This document shows positions 9,490 to 18,069 of a DNA stretch of 64,000 bases, one piece after another (within the stretch, counting starts at the first letter, position 1; every line of letters begins with the position of its first letter). This DNA is from Solirubrobacteraceae bacterium (GTDB taxonomy: Bacteria; Actinomycetota; Thermoleophilia; Solirubrobacterales; Solirubrobacteraceae). The translations under genes and the position numbers were made by a program. The notes beneath the pieces are model-generated. The model was not told the DNA's origin and did no database searches. It was given only the letters and a program-made list of their open reading frames with translations. Location of the stretch: contig JANWLE010000063.1 in the NCBI GenBank assembly GCA_025451035.1, forward strand, positions 1 through 64,000. The letters are read 5' to 3'.

Positions 9490-10838
9490 TGCGCTGGCTA
9501 CTGGCAAAGGACTTGAGGATTCTGCTGCGCTCGCGCTTGCTGCTGGGGCTGCTGATCATCTATCCGATAGCGATCGCGCTGCTGATCGGCTTGGCGATTT
9601 CGCGTAGCCCCGGCAAGCCAAAGGTCGCGATCGTCAATCTCTCGTTGCCGGGCCAGGAGATAGAAATCGGCAACAACCGCCTGGACATCTCCCACTACAC
9701 GGCGAGCCTGATGGACAAGGTTTCGCCGGTGGTGCTATCCAGCAGAGCCCAGGCGGTCAACGCGGTCTCCTCCGGTAAGGTCCTGGCCGCCCTCGTACTG
9801 CCAGCCGATTTCACTCAACGGCTCTCCTCCGTGCTGACGCAGGCTCGTGTGGAAGTGCTCTACAACGGCAACGCGCTCGAGCAGAGCCTGGTCCGCTCGA
9901 CGGTCGATTCGGCGTTGGCTGAAGCGAACCTGGTGTTGGCTGATGAAATCAAGCAGCTGGCTGCCGAAGATATTGACCTTCTCCTCAAGGGAGGCAATTT
10001 CCACATACTCGGCAGCGAACGGGAAATTCTCGGCCTTTCCCGTATCGCCGCGGTGCTTCACGCCATTGTCCGCAAGCAGCCGCCAGGGGCGACGCGCGCC
10101 AAGCTCGCGCGCGTCGCCAGTTTCGCTGACTTCGCTGCGCAAAACCTCGACCTCTCAAAGCAGGTTCTCACCACCGTCAGCCAGCCGATCCAGGTCAGCG
10201 CGACGCTGCTGCACGGTCGGCGCACGCCGCTAGACGCCTACGCCGTCGTTGTCGCCGTGAGCATCTCGCTGATGTTCCTCGCCGTGCTGTTGGCCGCCGC
10301 CGGCATTGCGCTCGAGCGTGAGGAGCACACGCTTGCACGCTTGATAAGAGGTCCACCGGGACTGCCAGCTCTGCTCTCGCGAGAGAAGATGGTGCTCGAG
10401 AAGGTCATCTTTGCGGCTGCCTGCGCCGTGATCGTGGCATTCTCGATGCTCGCGGGCATCAGCGCGTTCATCAGCCTGGAATGGGGACGGGCGGCCCTGT
10501 GGCTGGTGGCGCTTGTGGTAGGCGCCGCAGCGTTTGCTGCCCTTGGCGTGGCGATCGGGACGCTCGCGAGGGAGGTGCGAGCAGCCTCGCTGCTCTCGTT
10601 CGCGCTTGCGCTTCCGCTCGCTTTCTTGGCCCTCGTGCCGGCCGGCGCGGTGACTAGCGGCCTTTATGACGTGATCCAGGTGATCTCGTTCATATTCCCG
10701 TTCAAGGCGTGCCTGCAGGGCCTCGACTGCGCCGTGAACAGGGCTTCGCCCGGCCTGGGCGTCTCGCTCGCTCACCTTCTCGGTATCGCGGTCGGCTACT
10801 CGCTTCTCGCTCGCCTGGCCCTCAGGCGAACCGCCTAA
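9489..10838 (+). CDS. ABC-2 type exporter permease
   Basis: 449 residues. One membrane segment near the N terminus (LLLGLLIIYPIAIALLIGLA) is followed by a large extracytoplasmic domain of about 220 residues, then five or six membrane segments, the layout of NatB/YhgE-like ABC-2 permeases. The extracytoplasmic part ends near the LLHGRRTPLDAYAVVVAVSIS transition. The ATG overlaps the last base of the ATPase stop (TGATG), so the two subunits are coupled. Cargo is unknown. Confidence 0.87.
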   Translation: MRWLLAKDLRILLRSRLLLGLLIIYPIAIALLIGLAISRSPGKPKVAIVNLSLPGQEIEIGNNRLDISHYTASLMDKVSPVVLSSRAQAVNAVSSGKVLAALVLPADFTQRLSSVLTQARVEVLYNGNALEQSLVRSTVDSALAEANLVLADEIKQLAAEDIDLLLKGGNFHILGSEREILGLSRIAAVLHAIVRKQPPGATRAKLARVASFADFAAQNLDLSKQVLTTVSQPIQVSATLLHGRRTPLDAYAVVVAVSISLMFLAVLLAAAGIALEREEHTLARLIRGPPGLPALLSREKMVLEKVIFAAACAVIVAFSMLAGISAFISLEWGRAALWLVALVVGAAAFAALGVAIGTLAREVRAASLLSFALALPLAFLALVPAGAVTSGLYDVIQVISFIFPFKACLQGLDCAVNRASPGLGVSLAHLLGIAVGYSLLARLALRRTA

Positions 10839-10894
10839 GTGCGCCTGGCCGTCTGGGCGGGAGAGCCAGCCCAAGGCGGGCTCTGGCTCGGCGG

Positions 10895-10900
10895 TATGCT
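10895..10900 (+). promoter_or_regulatory. -10 box of a possible leaderless hemB promoter
   Basis: TATGCT ends 9 nt before the hemB ATG at 10910, and the intervening CACCTGTCC has no Shine-Dalgarno. An imperfect GC-rich hairpin just upstream (GAGCCAG at 10861-10867 pairing with CTGGCTC at 10881-10887) could close off the ABC exporter transcript. Confidence 0.35.
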
Positions 10901-10909
10901 CACCTGTCC

Positions 10910-11893
10910 ATGACTTTTCCCAAGACGCGCATGCGCCGTTTGCGCGCGTCGGCGTCAATACGCCGCCTCGTACGCGAGACCAACGCAGCAGCCAGCCAGC
11001 TGGTGCTGCCGCTGTTCGTCTCCGAGGCGGTCTCGACCAGCGAACCGATCGAGGCGATGCCAGGCATCGAGCGCTTGTCTGTGCCGGCCGCGCTTGAGCA
11101 GGCCAGCGCGGCGAGTGAGCTCGGCGTCGGCGGAGTCCTGCTGTTCGGGGTTCCCGCCGAGAAGGACCCGGAGGGCTCCGCGGCGTGGGCCAGCGACGGA
11201 ATCGTCCAGTCGGCTTGCGCTGCTTTGAAGCGTGAGCTCCCCGAGCTCACGCTCATCACCGACGTTTGTCTGTGTGAGTACGCCGAGCACGGCCACTGCG
11301 GGGTGCTGACAGCCGACGGCAAGGTGGATAACGACGCTACGCTCGAGCTGCTCGCCCGCATCGCGGTCAGTCATGCGCAGGCTGGTGCGGACATCGTCGC
11401 CCCTTCCGACATGATGGACGGGCGCGTGCAGGCCATTCGTTCCAAGCTCGACGCCGAATCGTTTAGCGAAACGCCGATCATTGCCTACTCCGCTAAGTTC
11501 GCCTCCTCGTTCTACGGGCCCTTTCGCGAGGCGGCGGGCTCCGCGCCGGCATTCGGTGACAGGCGCTCATACCAGATGGATCCGGCTAACGGCCGCGAGG
11601 CCGTAAGGGAGGCGCTACTGGATGTCGCCGAGGGCGCCGACATGGTGATGGTCAAGCCCGCGCTCGCATACGGGGACCTGATCAGTGCGGTCAAGCAGGC
11701 CACTGGCCTGCCGACGGTCGCATACAACGTCAGTGGCGAGTACGCGATGGTCAAGGCAGCCGCGGCCGCCGGCTATATCGACGAGCGCGCCGCGGTGCTG
11801 GAGATACTCACCTCGCTCCGCCGCGCCGGTGCCGATGTCGTGATTTCCTACCACGCCAAGGATGCGGCTAAATGGCTAGCGGAGCAAAACTGA
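10910..11893 (+). CDS. hemB: delta-aminolevulinic acid dehydratase (porphobilinogen synthase)
   Basis: Condenses two 5-aminolevulinates to porphobilinogen, the second common step of haem and corrin synthesis. 327 residues is the normal size. The zinc-type Cys cluster DVCLCEYAEHGHCG is intact. Both active-site lysines are present, in AYSAKFASSFYGPFREA and MVMVKPALAYGD. The ATG at 10910 was chosen because the open frame upstream is Arg/Pro-rich and belongs to the preceding gene's end. It is the first gene of a plus-strand run that joins haem synthesis with the bc complex. Confidence 0.97.
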   Translation: MTFPKTRMRRLRASASIRRLVRETNAAASQLVLPLFVSEAVSTSEPIEAMPGIERLSVPAALEQASAASELGVGGVLLFGVPAEKDPEGSAAWASDGIVQSACAALKRELPELTLITDVCLCEYAEHGHCGVLTADGKVDNDATLELLARIAVSHAQAGADIVAPSDMMDGRVQAIRSKLDAESFSETPIIAYSAKFASSFYGPFREAAGSAPAFGDRRSYQMDPANGREAVREALLDVAEGADMVMVKPALAYGDLISAVKQATGLPTVAYNVSGEYAMVKAAAAAGYIDERAAVLEILTSLRRAGADVVISYHAKDAAKWLAEQN

Positions 11894-11926
11894 CCTCGAC
11901 AACCTTCGCTCGCGTGACCGACGATC

Positions 11927-11950
11927 GCACGAGCACGAGCACGAGCACGA
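11927..11950. repeat. four copies of a 6-bp tandem repeat (GCACGA)
   Basis: Four perfect copies of GCACGA lie in the 180 bp hemB-hemL gap, 33 bp after the hemB stop. The array is short and could change length by slippage. No coding role is evident on either strand. The rest of the gap shows no clear promoter or hairpin. Confidence 0.8.
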
Positions 11951-12073
11951 ACCAGTCGCCCGCCGTCTGCACGCTCGCATCCTCGCCGAGCTTTCCTCAG
12001 AGGCCCGGACCGTCCGCTGCGGGCGCACGAGTTCCGGCGTACGAGTTCCCCGTTGCACGAGCTGGCCAGAGGC

Positions 12074-13378
12074 GTGACGCTCTCCATCGCTGAAAACCGC
12101 TCTAGCGAGCTCTATGCGGAAGCCCTCAAGGTCCTGGTGGGCGGCGTGAACTCGCCCGTCAGGGCGATGCGATCGGTTGGCCGTACGCCGATCTTCATCG
12201 ATCACGGACGTGGCGCGGAAATATTTGACGTGGACGGCAACGGCTATGTCGACTACGTGTGTTCGTGGGGGCCGCTGATCCATGGCCACGCGAACCCCGA
12301 GGTGCTGGCTGCGGTGGTCGACGCCGCCTCGAAGGGGATGAGCTTCGGTGCACCGACAGCCGGGGAGGTCGCACTGGCAGAGGAGGTCGCGGGCCGGATG
12401 AGCTCGGTGCAGATGCTGCGCATGACATCTTCTGGAACCGAGGCCACTATGACCGCGGTGCGCCTCGCGCGAGCGGCCACCGGGCGCGAGAAGATCATCA
12501 AGTTCATCGGCGCCTACCACGGCCACGTCGATGGGCTGCTTGCGCAGGCTGGTTCTGGGCTCGCGACGCAGGCGATTCCGTCGAGCCCGGGCGTGCCAAC
12601 CGCCGCCGCGGCGAGCACGGTGCTCGTGCCATGGAACGACTCGCGAGCGCTTATCGAGGCGACGACAGCGCATGAGCCAGCCGCCATTCTCGCTGAGGCG
12701 ATCCCCGCCAACATGGGTCTTGTTCCCGCTCGACCAGGGTTTGTCGAGCTCTTGCGCGAGCGTGCCGACGCGACCGGGGCGCTGTTGATCCTGGACGAGG
12801 TGATCAGCGGCTTTCGCGTAGCTCGCGGCGGCGCCCAGGACCTCCTCGGGGTGGACGCGGACCTGACCGTTATGGGCAAGGTGATCGGTGGGGGCCTGCC
12901 CGCTGGGGCGGTCGGTGGGCGAGCGGAGCTGATGCAGCTGCTGGCCCCGGTGGGCGAGGTCTATCAGGCGGGAACCCTCTCGGGCAATCCGCTGGCTGTG
13001 GCCGCGGGCTTGGCTACATTGCGTCTGCTCGACGAGAATGCGTACGCGCGCCTCGAGCAGATCACCGAACGACTGGCTGCTGGCCTACGCCGGGCTGCCG
13101 GCGACTACCCGGTGCAGGTGGTGTGCAAGCCGGGACTGCTGACCGTGTTCTTCAGCGAGAGTCCCGTCGAAGATCTCTCAAGCGCGCAAAGCTGCGATCT
13201 CGACGCATACGCTTCGTGGTGCCGAGGACTATATGCGCGGGGTGTTTACGCGCCGCCGTCCCAGTTCGAGGCATGGTTTCCGTCGCTGGCGCTCACGAGC
13301 GAGCAGCTCGAGCTGACCTTGAACTCGGCGGCCACGGTCTTCGAAGAACTACGCCGTCAGCGCGAGGTAGCGAGGTGA
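12074..13378 (+). CDS. hemL: glutamate-1-semialdehyde 2,1-aminomutase
   Basis: PLP enzyme that makes 5-aminolevulinate from glutamate-1-semialdehyde in the C5 pathway; its partner hemA lies at 53574-54908. About 434 residues. VLVGGVNSPVRA near the N terminus and TVMGKVIGGGLPAGAVGG with the PLP lysine are diagnostic, and SGTEATMTAVRLAR is the PLP phosphate loop. I chose the GTG at 12074 (VTLSIAENRSSELY); a TTG at 12053 would add seven residues. The stop overlaps the next GTG by 4 bp. Confidence 0.96.
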   Translation: MTLSIAENRSSELYAEALKVLVGGVNSPVRAMRSVGRTPIFIDHGRGAEIFDVDGNGYVDYVCSWGPLIHGHANPEVLAAVVDAASKGMSFGAPTAGEVALAEEVAGRMSSVQMLRMTSSGTEATMTAVRLARAATGREKIIKFIGAYHGHVDGLLAQAGSGLATQAIPSSPGVPTAAAASTVLVPWNDSRALIEATTAHEPAAILAEAIPANMGLVPARPGFVELLRERADATGALLILDEVISGFRVARGGAQDLLGVDADLTVMGKVIGGGLPAGAVGGRAELMQLLAPVGEVYQAGTLSGNPLAVAAGLATLRLLDENAYARLEQITERLAAGLRRAAGDYPVQVVCKPGLLTVFFSESPVEDLSSAQSCDLDAYASWCRGLYARGVYAPPSQFEAWFPSLALTSEQLELTLNSAATVFEELRRQREVAR

Positions 13379-13887
13379 ACTCGCTCGAGCGTCTCGCTGA
13401 ACTCTTGCGCGAGCAGGGTGGTCTGGTCGCTGACCTGTTGGCGCCCGCGGGTACTCCGCCCAGGACAGAGGACGGGCCAGCGCAGCTTGCTGCCGCTGGA
13501 CCTCGCGTAGAGGGCCGCCGCGAAGAGTACGAGCTGCTGATCGAGGCCATCTATGAGGGCTATCTGCTGCATTACGGCAAAGCTCGCCTGGTCCATGCAA
13601 GCGAAGCGGATCTCGGACTGCTGGCCGGGGACCGGCTTTATGCGATCGGGCTCTCTCGCCTGGTCCACATTGGCGATGTCGCGGCGGTGGCCGAGCTGGC
13701 CGACGTCATCACTCTCACCGCGCTCGCGCAGGGCGATGGCCAGCATGAGCTAGCGCAGACGATGTGGACGGCGGGGGCGAGGGCGGTCGGCTGGGGAGCG
13801 AGCGACGACTACGCTCACGCCAAGCGGCTCGCGTTCGCCGGAGAGCCGTCTGCGCTCGAGGCGATGCGCGCCAGCGCTTGCTCCTGA
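13375..13887 (+). CDS. conserved-looking protein of unknown function between hemL and qcrA
   Basis: A 170-residue acidic, mostly helical protein with no signal peptide and no membrane segment. After an Ala/Pro-rich linker near residues 25-45, it has REEYELLIEAIYEGYLLHY, then LGLLAGDRLYAIGLSRLV and VAELADVITLTALAQGDG. The GDRLYAIG...LADVI pattern faintly recalls a helix pair of trans-isoprenyl diphosphate synthases, but no DDxxD motif is present, so I do not assign it. The start (GTG) lies inside the hemL stop, so it is translated with hemL, and it precedes the bc complex genes. A role tied to haem or quinone handling is a guess from position only. Confidence 0.7.
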   Translation: MNSLERLAELLREQGGLVADLLAPAGTPPRTEDGPAQLAAAGPRVEGRREEYELLIEAIYEGYLLHYGKARLVHASEADLGLLAGDRLYAIGLSRLVHIGDVAAVAELADVITLTALAQGDGQHELAQTMWTAGARAVGWGASDDYAHAKRLAFAGEPSALEAMRASACS

Positions 13888-13920
13888 AGTCGCCGCTGCT
13901 CTCTCAGTCGATATTGTTTG

Positions 13921-13941
13921 CGATCCTTCCAGCGAGGATCG
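13921..13941. other. 7-bp stem hairpin upstream of qcrA
   Basis: CGATCCT and AGGATCG pair perfectly around a 7-nt loop in the 95 bp before qcrA, with no T-run after it. It may be a processing or stability element between the hemL unit and the qcr genes. Confidence 0.3.
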
Positions 13942-13982
13942 GCACTAAACGCCGAGCGAAGGTCACTGCCAGGAGACACAAG

Positions 13983-14651
13983 GTGCCCGACAAGCACGCC
14001 AAGCACAAGTCAAAGTACACAGCCGACCGCGGCATACCAGGAGCCTTCGAGGGCGAGACGGTAACCCGCCGCCGCTTCATGACCGGCACCGCGCATACGG
14101 CTGGAGCGATAGCCGCGGCGTCCTTTGCCCTGCCCGCCCTTGGCTTCGCGATTGGACCCATCTTCAAGCAGCCGCCTCATTATTGGGAAGACATCGGCTC
14201 GACCGCCGACTTCACCGACAACAACTATGTCCCGGTCGCGATCACCCTCACGAGGGGGATCGGCGAGGCGGGCAAGTCGACCGCATATGTGCGGCAAAAA
14301 AACCCGACGATCGATACCGATCCATACGACCAGAACACCCCTTACATCGCAATCTCCACCCGCTGCGCGCACCTCGGCTGCCCCGTGCGTTGGGTCGACG
14401 CCGCCGAGCACTTCATCTGCCCCTGCCACGGTGGCGTCTATGACCTGCTGGGACGCCGCGTCGGTGGACCGCCGGTGAGGCCGCTCGACCGCTTTCCCAC
14501 GCGTGTGCGCAACGGCCGTGTGGAGCTCTACACCGGCCGCTTTTCCGTCAACAGCCAGCTACGCCGCTTCTCACCCCGCGACCCGGGCGAGGCGCTGGAC
14601 GGCATCGGTCAGTACCTGTATCCCTCGCGTCCCTCGGCCCGCAAGCTCTGA
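13983..14651 (+). CDS. qcrA: menaquinol:cytochrome c reductase, Rieske iron-sulfur subunit
   Basis: 222-residue Rieske protein. The cluster ligands are visible: C128 and H130 in CAHLGC, C146 and H149 in CPCHGG, with C133 and C148 as the disulfide pair. RRRFMTG followed by a hydrophobic segment is a twin-arginine-type uncleaved anchor; tatC is 4.6 kb downstream. The start is GTG with AGGAG at 13971-13975, a 7 nt spacing. The single-anchor architecture resembles Bacillus QcrA rather than the three-anchor QcrA of mycobacteria and streptomycetes. It opens the qcrA-qcrB-qcrC unit. Confidence 0.93.
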   Translation: MPDKHAKHKSKYTADRGIPGAFEGETVTRRRFMTGTAHTAGAIAAASFALPALGFAIGPIFKQPPHYWEDIGSTADFTDNNYVPVAITLTRGIGEAGKSTAYVRQKNPTIDTDPYDQNTPYIAISTRCAHLGCPVRWVDAAEHFICPCHGGVYDLLGRRVGGPPVRPLDRFPTRVRNGRVELYTGRFSVNSQLRRFSPRDPGEALDGIGQYLYPSRPSARKL

Positions 14652-14653
14652 TC

Positions 14654-15466
14654 GTGCCCAAGCTGCCTAAGCTTCCCACTCCCCCGCTGCCACCTCAGTT
14701 TAAGAGCCCGCCGCCGCGCCCGGGAGACGAGGCGGCGGGCTCAGGTCCGCTCCAGCAGGCGGCGGAGGCTGGGATCAGCGTGGTCGACTGGGTCGATGAG
14801 CGCATGTCACTGTCGGGTGCAGGGCGCTGGATGCTGTTCCGCAAGGTGCCCAAGGGCACCAACTGGGCCTACACGCTCGGCTCAGCGACGATGTTCGCGT
14901 TCCTCTCGCAGGCGGTCACCGGCGTGTTTCTGGCGATGTACTACCGGCCCGATCCCGCCGGCGGCGCGTATGAATCGATCCGCTATGTGACCAACGAAGT
15001 CTTTCTAGGCCAGTTCGTGCGAGGGATGCACAAGTGGGGGTCGACCGTAATGGTGGTGCTCGTCTTCCTGCACATGGGTCGCACTTTCTTCTATGGCGCC
15101 TACAAGTATCCGCGTGAGCTCAACTGGGTGATTGGCGTGGTGCTCTTGATCCTGACCATGCTGATGTCTTTCACGGGCTACCTGCTCCCGTTTGATCAGC
15201 GCGCCTACTGGGCGACGATCGTGGGTGTGAACATCAACGGTACGGGCCCGCTGCTCGGCCCGTACCTGTCGGACTTCCTGCGCGCCGGCCCCGAATTCGG
15301 GGCGACCACGCTGTCGCGTTTCTACGCCATCCACATGCTGTTGGTTCCTGGGGCGATCGCCGCGATGATCGGCGCTCACCTCTACCTGGTGGCGAAGCTC
15401 GGGACTACCGCACCGCCCTGGCAGAAAGCCGAGAAGAACCCTGAGCTGCGTAAGGCCGAGCTATGA
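14654..15466 (+). CDS. qcrB: menaquinol:cytochrome c reductase, cytochrome b6-type subunit
   Basis: 270-residue membrane protein equivalent to cytochrome b6 (N-terminal half of cytochrome b), carrying the two b haems and the quinol-oxidation site. Haem-ligand histidines are seen in RGMHKWGSTVMVVLVFLHMG and in FYAIHMLLVPGAIAAMIGAHLY. TGYLLPFDQRAYWATIVG is the typical segment after helix C. The first about 50 residues are a Pro-rich cytosolic tail. The GTG start lies 2 nt after the qcrA stop, and the end overlaps qcrC by 4 bp. Confidence 0.93.
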   Translation: MPKLPKLPTPPLPPQFKSPPPRPGDEAAGSGPLQQAAEAGISVVDWVDERMSLSGAGRWMLFRKVPKGTNWAYTLGSATMFAFLSQAVTGVFLAMYYRPDPAGGAYESIRYVTNEVFLGQFVRGMHKWGSTVMVVLVFLHMGRTFFYGAYKYPRELNWVIGVVLLILTMLMSFTGYLLPFDQRAYWATIVGVNINGTGPLLGPYLSDFLRAGPEFGATTLSRFYAIHMLLVPGAIAAMIGAHLYLVAKLGTTAPPWQKAEKNPELRKAEL

Positions 15467-16197
15467 ACCAGCGCGAGAAGGAGCAGTATCTACGCGAGTA
15501 CGCGATCCTGAAGGCGCAAGGCAAGCCGTTCTTCCCATACGCGGTCGCCAAGGACAGCCTCATGGCCTGTGTCGTGATGGCGGTCATCATCACGATGTCC
15601 CTGGTGCTCGGCGCCGAGCTTGGCTCCAAGGCGAACCCGACCACCACCACCTACGTCCCGCGTCCCGAGTGGTACTTCTTCTTCCTGTTCGAGCTTTTGC
15701 GCGTGATCAAGCCGCCGAGCCTTGTGCCGCTGGCGACGATCGGCGTGCCCACGCTCGGCATGATCCTGCTGTTCTTGCTGCCCTTCTACGACCGCGGCCC
15801 CGAGCGCCGTCCGGAGAAGCGCCCGATCGCGATGTTCACAGCCATCTTCGTGATCGGCGCCATGGCCTTCCTCACCTACGAGGGCGCCAACGCGGGCACG
15901 CCGACAGCGCTCGACATCGCTACGCCTGCGTCGGTCACGCAGCAGGGGTCAACGGCTGTCGCCCAGTTCAACGAAGGCAGGCTCGTCGTCGCCCAGTCAG
16001 GCTGCGAGGCGTGTCATCAGATCGGTGAGAACGGAAACAACGGTCCGGGGCCAGTACTGACGCACATAGCGTCACGTCTGCCTGGCGAGGGAATCAGGCG
16101 TACGCTGGAAAACCCCACGGCCCCGATGCCGTCGTTCAAGAACTTGCCGCCAAAGAAGCTCGCGGCCATCGTCGACTTCCTCTCCCAGCTCAAGTAG
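15463..16197 (+). CDS. qcrC: menaquinol:cytochrome c reductase, subunit IV-cytochrome c fusion
   Basis: 244 residues joining two modules. Residues about 1-140 are a subunit IV-like domain with three membrane segments; RPEWYFFFLFELLRV contains the PEWY quinol-site motif. Residues about 150-244 are a class I cytochrome c domain, with CEACH at 181-185 and a likely axial Met at M222 in APMPSF. This b6/subIV-c arrangement is the Bacillus type of bc complex, with one haem c. It needs the CcmABCD-type haem export genes at 54.9-57.4 kb or another maturation system. Confidence 0.93.
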   Translation: MNQREKEQYLREYAILKAQGKPFFPYAVAKDSLMACVVMAVIITMSLVLGAELGSKANPTTTTYVPRPEWYFFFLFELLRVIKPPSLVPLATIGVPTLGMILLFLLPFYDRGPERRPEKRPIAMFTAIFVIGAMAFLTYEGANAGTPTALDIATPASVTQQGSTAVAQFNEGRLVVAQSGCEACHQIGENGNNGPGPVLTHIASRLPGEGIRRTLENPTAPMPSFKNLPPKKLAAIVDFLSQLK

Positions 16198-16209
16198 ATC
16201 CGCTTGGCG

Positions 16210-17013
16210 ATGCCTGCTAGGCACGGCGCTGACGCCAAAAGTGGGCGGCTGGAGGCGGATGACGTCCGGGCCATGTTCGATCGCATCGCTGGGGTGTATG
16301 ACCCGCTGAACACGGCCATGACCGCCGGCCTACACCATCGCTGGCGCGCACGTGCTGCCGACCTGGCGCACGTGGGGCCCGGCAGCCGTGTGCTCGACGT
16401 CGCGACCGGCACCGGAGATTTGGCGATAGAGCTCTCGCGCAGGGTCGCACCGGACGGGGAAGTCGTAGGCAGCGACTTCTCCGAGCGCATGCTCGACCTG
16501 GCGCGAGCCAAGAGCGCCAAGCGACGGATCGGCACTGCAGAGCGAGCTGGCATACGTTTCGAGTGGGGCGATGCGCTGTCGCTCCCCTACGCGGATGACA
16601 CCTTCGACGCTGCGACCGTCGGGTTCGGGGCGCGTAACTTCTCTGATCTGACGGTGGGACTGAGCGAGATGGCGCGCGTGGTGAAGCCTGGGGGCCGCGT
16701 CGTGGTGCTCGACTTCACGACGCCCACCCGGCCACCCCTGTCCTGGTTCTACCGGGTTTGGTTTGACCGCATCGTGCCACTGCTCGGCCACGTCACCGCG
16801 CCGCTGGCGTCGCGGCGGCGTAGCAAAGCGAAGGACAGCGGCTCGCAGGTCACGATCGCGGAGGCCTACACGTACCTGCCCAACTCAGTCAAGCGCTTCT
16901 TGACGCCTGAGCAGCTTGCGGCTGAAATGCAGCGCATTGGCATGATGGACGTGCGTTACGTGGTAACGGCGGGCGGCATTGTGGTGATCCACGCCGCTAC
17001 CGTCCCTTTGTAG
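16210..17013 (+). CDS. menG: demethylmenaquinone C-methyltransferase
   Basis: SAM-dependent methyltransferase of the UbiE/MenG family, 267 residues. VLDVATGTGDLAIELSRR is the SAM-binding motif I, and FGARNFSDLTVGLSEMARVVKPGGRVVVLDF is the family-specific block (given here only as its known pattern). FDRIAGVYDPLNTAMTAGLH is the diagnostic N terminus. Performs the last step of menaquinone synthesis. Placement directly after qcrABC fits menaquinol as the complex's substrate. ATG at 16210 preferred over a TTG two codons upstream. Confidence 0.94.
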   Translation: MPARHGADAKSGRLEADDVRAMFDRIAGVYDPLNTAMTAGLHHRWRARAADLAHVGPGSRVLDVATGTGDLAIELSRRVAPDGEVVGSDFSERMLDLARAKSAKRRIGTAERAGIRFEWGDALSLPYADDTFDAATVGFGARNFSDLTVGLSEMARVVKPGGRVVVLDFTTPTRPPLSWFYRVWFDRIVPLLGHVTAPLASRRRSKAKDSGSQVTIAEAYTYLPNSVKRFLTPEQLAAEMQRIGMMDVRYVVTAGGIVVIHAATVPL

Positions 17014-17040
17014 GAATCGCATGAGCGGGGGCTTTGAGTG

Positions 17041-18069
17041 ATGAGACTGCATCCAGGTGGCGCCACGGCGGATGTAGACGCGGTCGAAGAGATCCTTCGG
17101 CGGGGCGGCGACGCGCTACGCAAGCGTATGGCGCGTGCCGAGGCGCACCTGGAACACGTGACGGCGCAGGCGGGAGCGCCGCTGGCCGCGCACGCACTGG
17201 CCACGATCGCCGCGGGTGGCAAGCGCCTGCGCCCGTTGCTGGTGGTGTTGGCCGCCGACGCGACAGGCGGTGCGAGCAGCGAGCCGGACAGCGAGCAAGC
17301 GCTCACCCGCGCAGCGGTCGCCGTCGAGCTGGTGCACTCCGCGACGCTGGTGCACGATGATGTCATCGACGGGGCGCAGTTGCGTCGCGGACACCCGACA
17401 GTGGTTGCCGAGGCGGGGCGCCTGACGGCGATTGCCACCGGGGACTTGCTGTTCTCGCGGGCGTTCGCGGAGCTCGCCAGGAATGACAGCACCGCCCAGC
17501 TCAGGGCGCTGTCAGACGCCTCCTCGGCGCTCGCCGAGGGGGAGCTTCTGCAGCGCGAGGACGCCTACGCGTCCCATGTCCCGGTCGAGCGCTACCTGCG
17601 CCGGTGCGAGCTGAAGACGGCGGCCCTGTTCGAGGCTGCCTGCCGCCTTGGTGCGCTCACCGCCAGTGCCGCGGCGACCGAGTTGGCCGATGCGCTTGGC
17701 TCGTTTGCGCGGCGCATCGGTCTGGCCTTTCAGCTGCTGGACGACGTGCTCGATGTGTCCGGGCCGGTCCAGCACACCGGCAAGTCGCGCGGCACCGATC
17801 TACTCGATGGCACCGTCACGCTGCCGTTGATCCTCGCGCGCGAGCGCGACCCACAGCTGACGGCTTTTGACCTCGCCTCACTGGCGAGCCCTGAGCAGGC
17901 GGAGGAGCTTTGTGACCGCATCGCCGCCACCGGCGCCCTGCAGACGGCTAGGGAGCGAGCCCTCCAGTTCGTGGCGGAGGCCAAGCAGATGCTGCCAGCG
18001 ATACTGCCCGACGGACGGGGGGCGCTGCTCGATCTGCTCGCCGACGCGGTTGTCGAGCGCTACCGCTAG
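17041..18069 (+). CDS. trans-polyprenyl diphosphate synthase (menaquinone side chain)
   Basis: Class I isoprenyl diphosphate synthase, 342 residues. The first Asp-rich motif is in LVHDDVIDGAQLRRG and the second in FQLLDDVLDVSG; GGKRLRPLL is the IPP-binding region. It probably makes the C35-C45 tail of menaquinone (HepT/IspB-like), judged from its position after menG; product length cannot be read. ATG at 17041 is directly preceded by an in-frame GTG. It converges with the zinc-ribbon gene, overlapping by 4 bp. Confidence 0.92.
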   Translation: MRLHPGGATADVDAVEEILRRGGDALRKRMARAEAHLEHVTAQAGAPLAAHALATIAAGGKRLRPLLVVLAADATGGASSEPDSEQALTRAAVAVELVHSATLVHDDVIDGAQLRRGHPTVVAEAGRLTAIATGDLLFSRAFAELARNDSTAQLRALSDASSALAEGELLQREDAYASHVPVERYLRRCELKTAALFEAACRLGALTASAAATELADALGSFARRIGLAFQLLDDVLDVSGPVQHTGKSRGTDLLDGTVTLPLILARERDPQLTAFDLASLASPEQAEELCDRIAATGALQTARERALQFVAEAKQMLPAILPDGRGALLDLLADAVVERYR

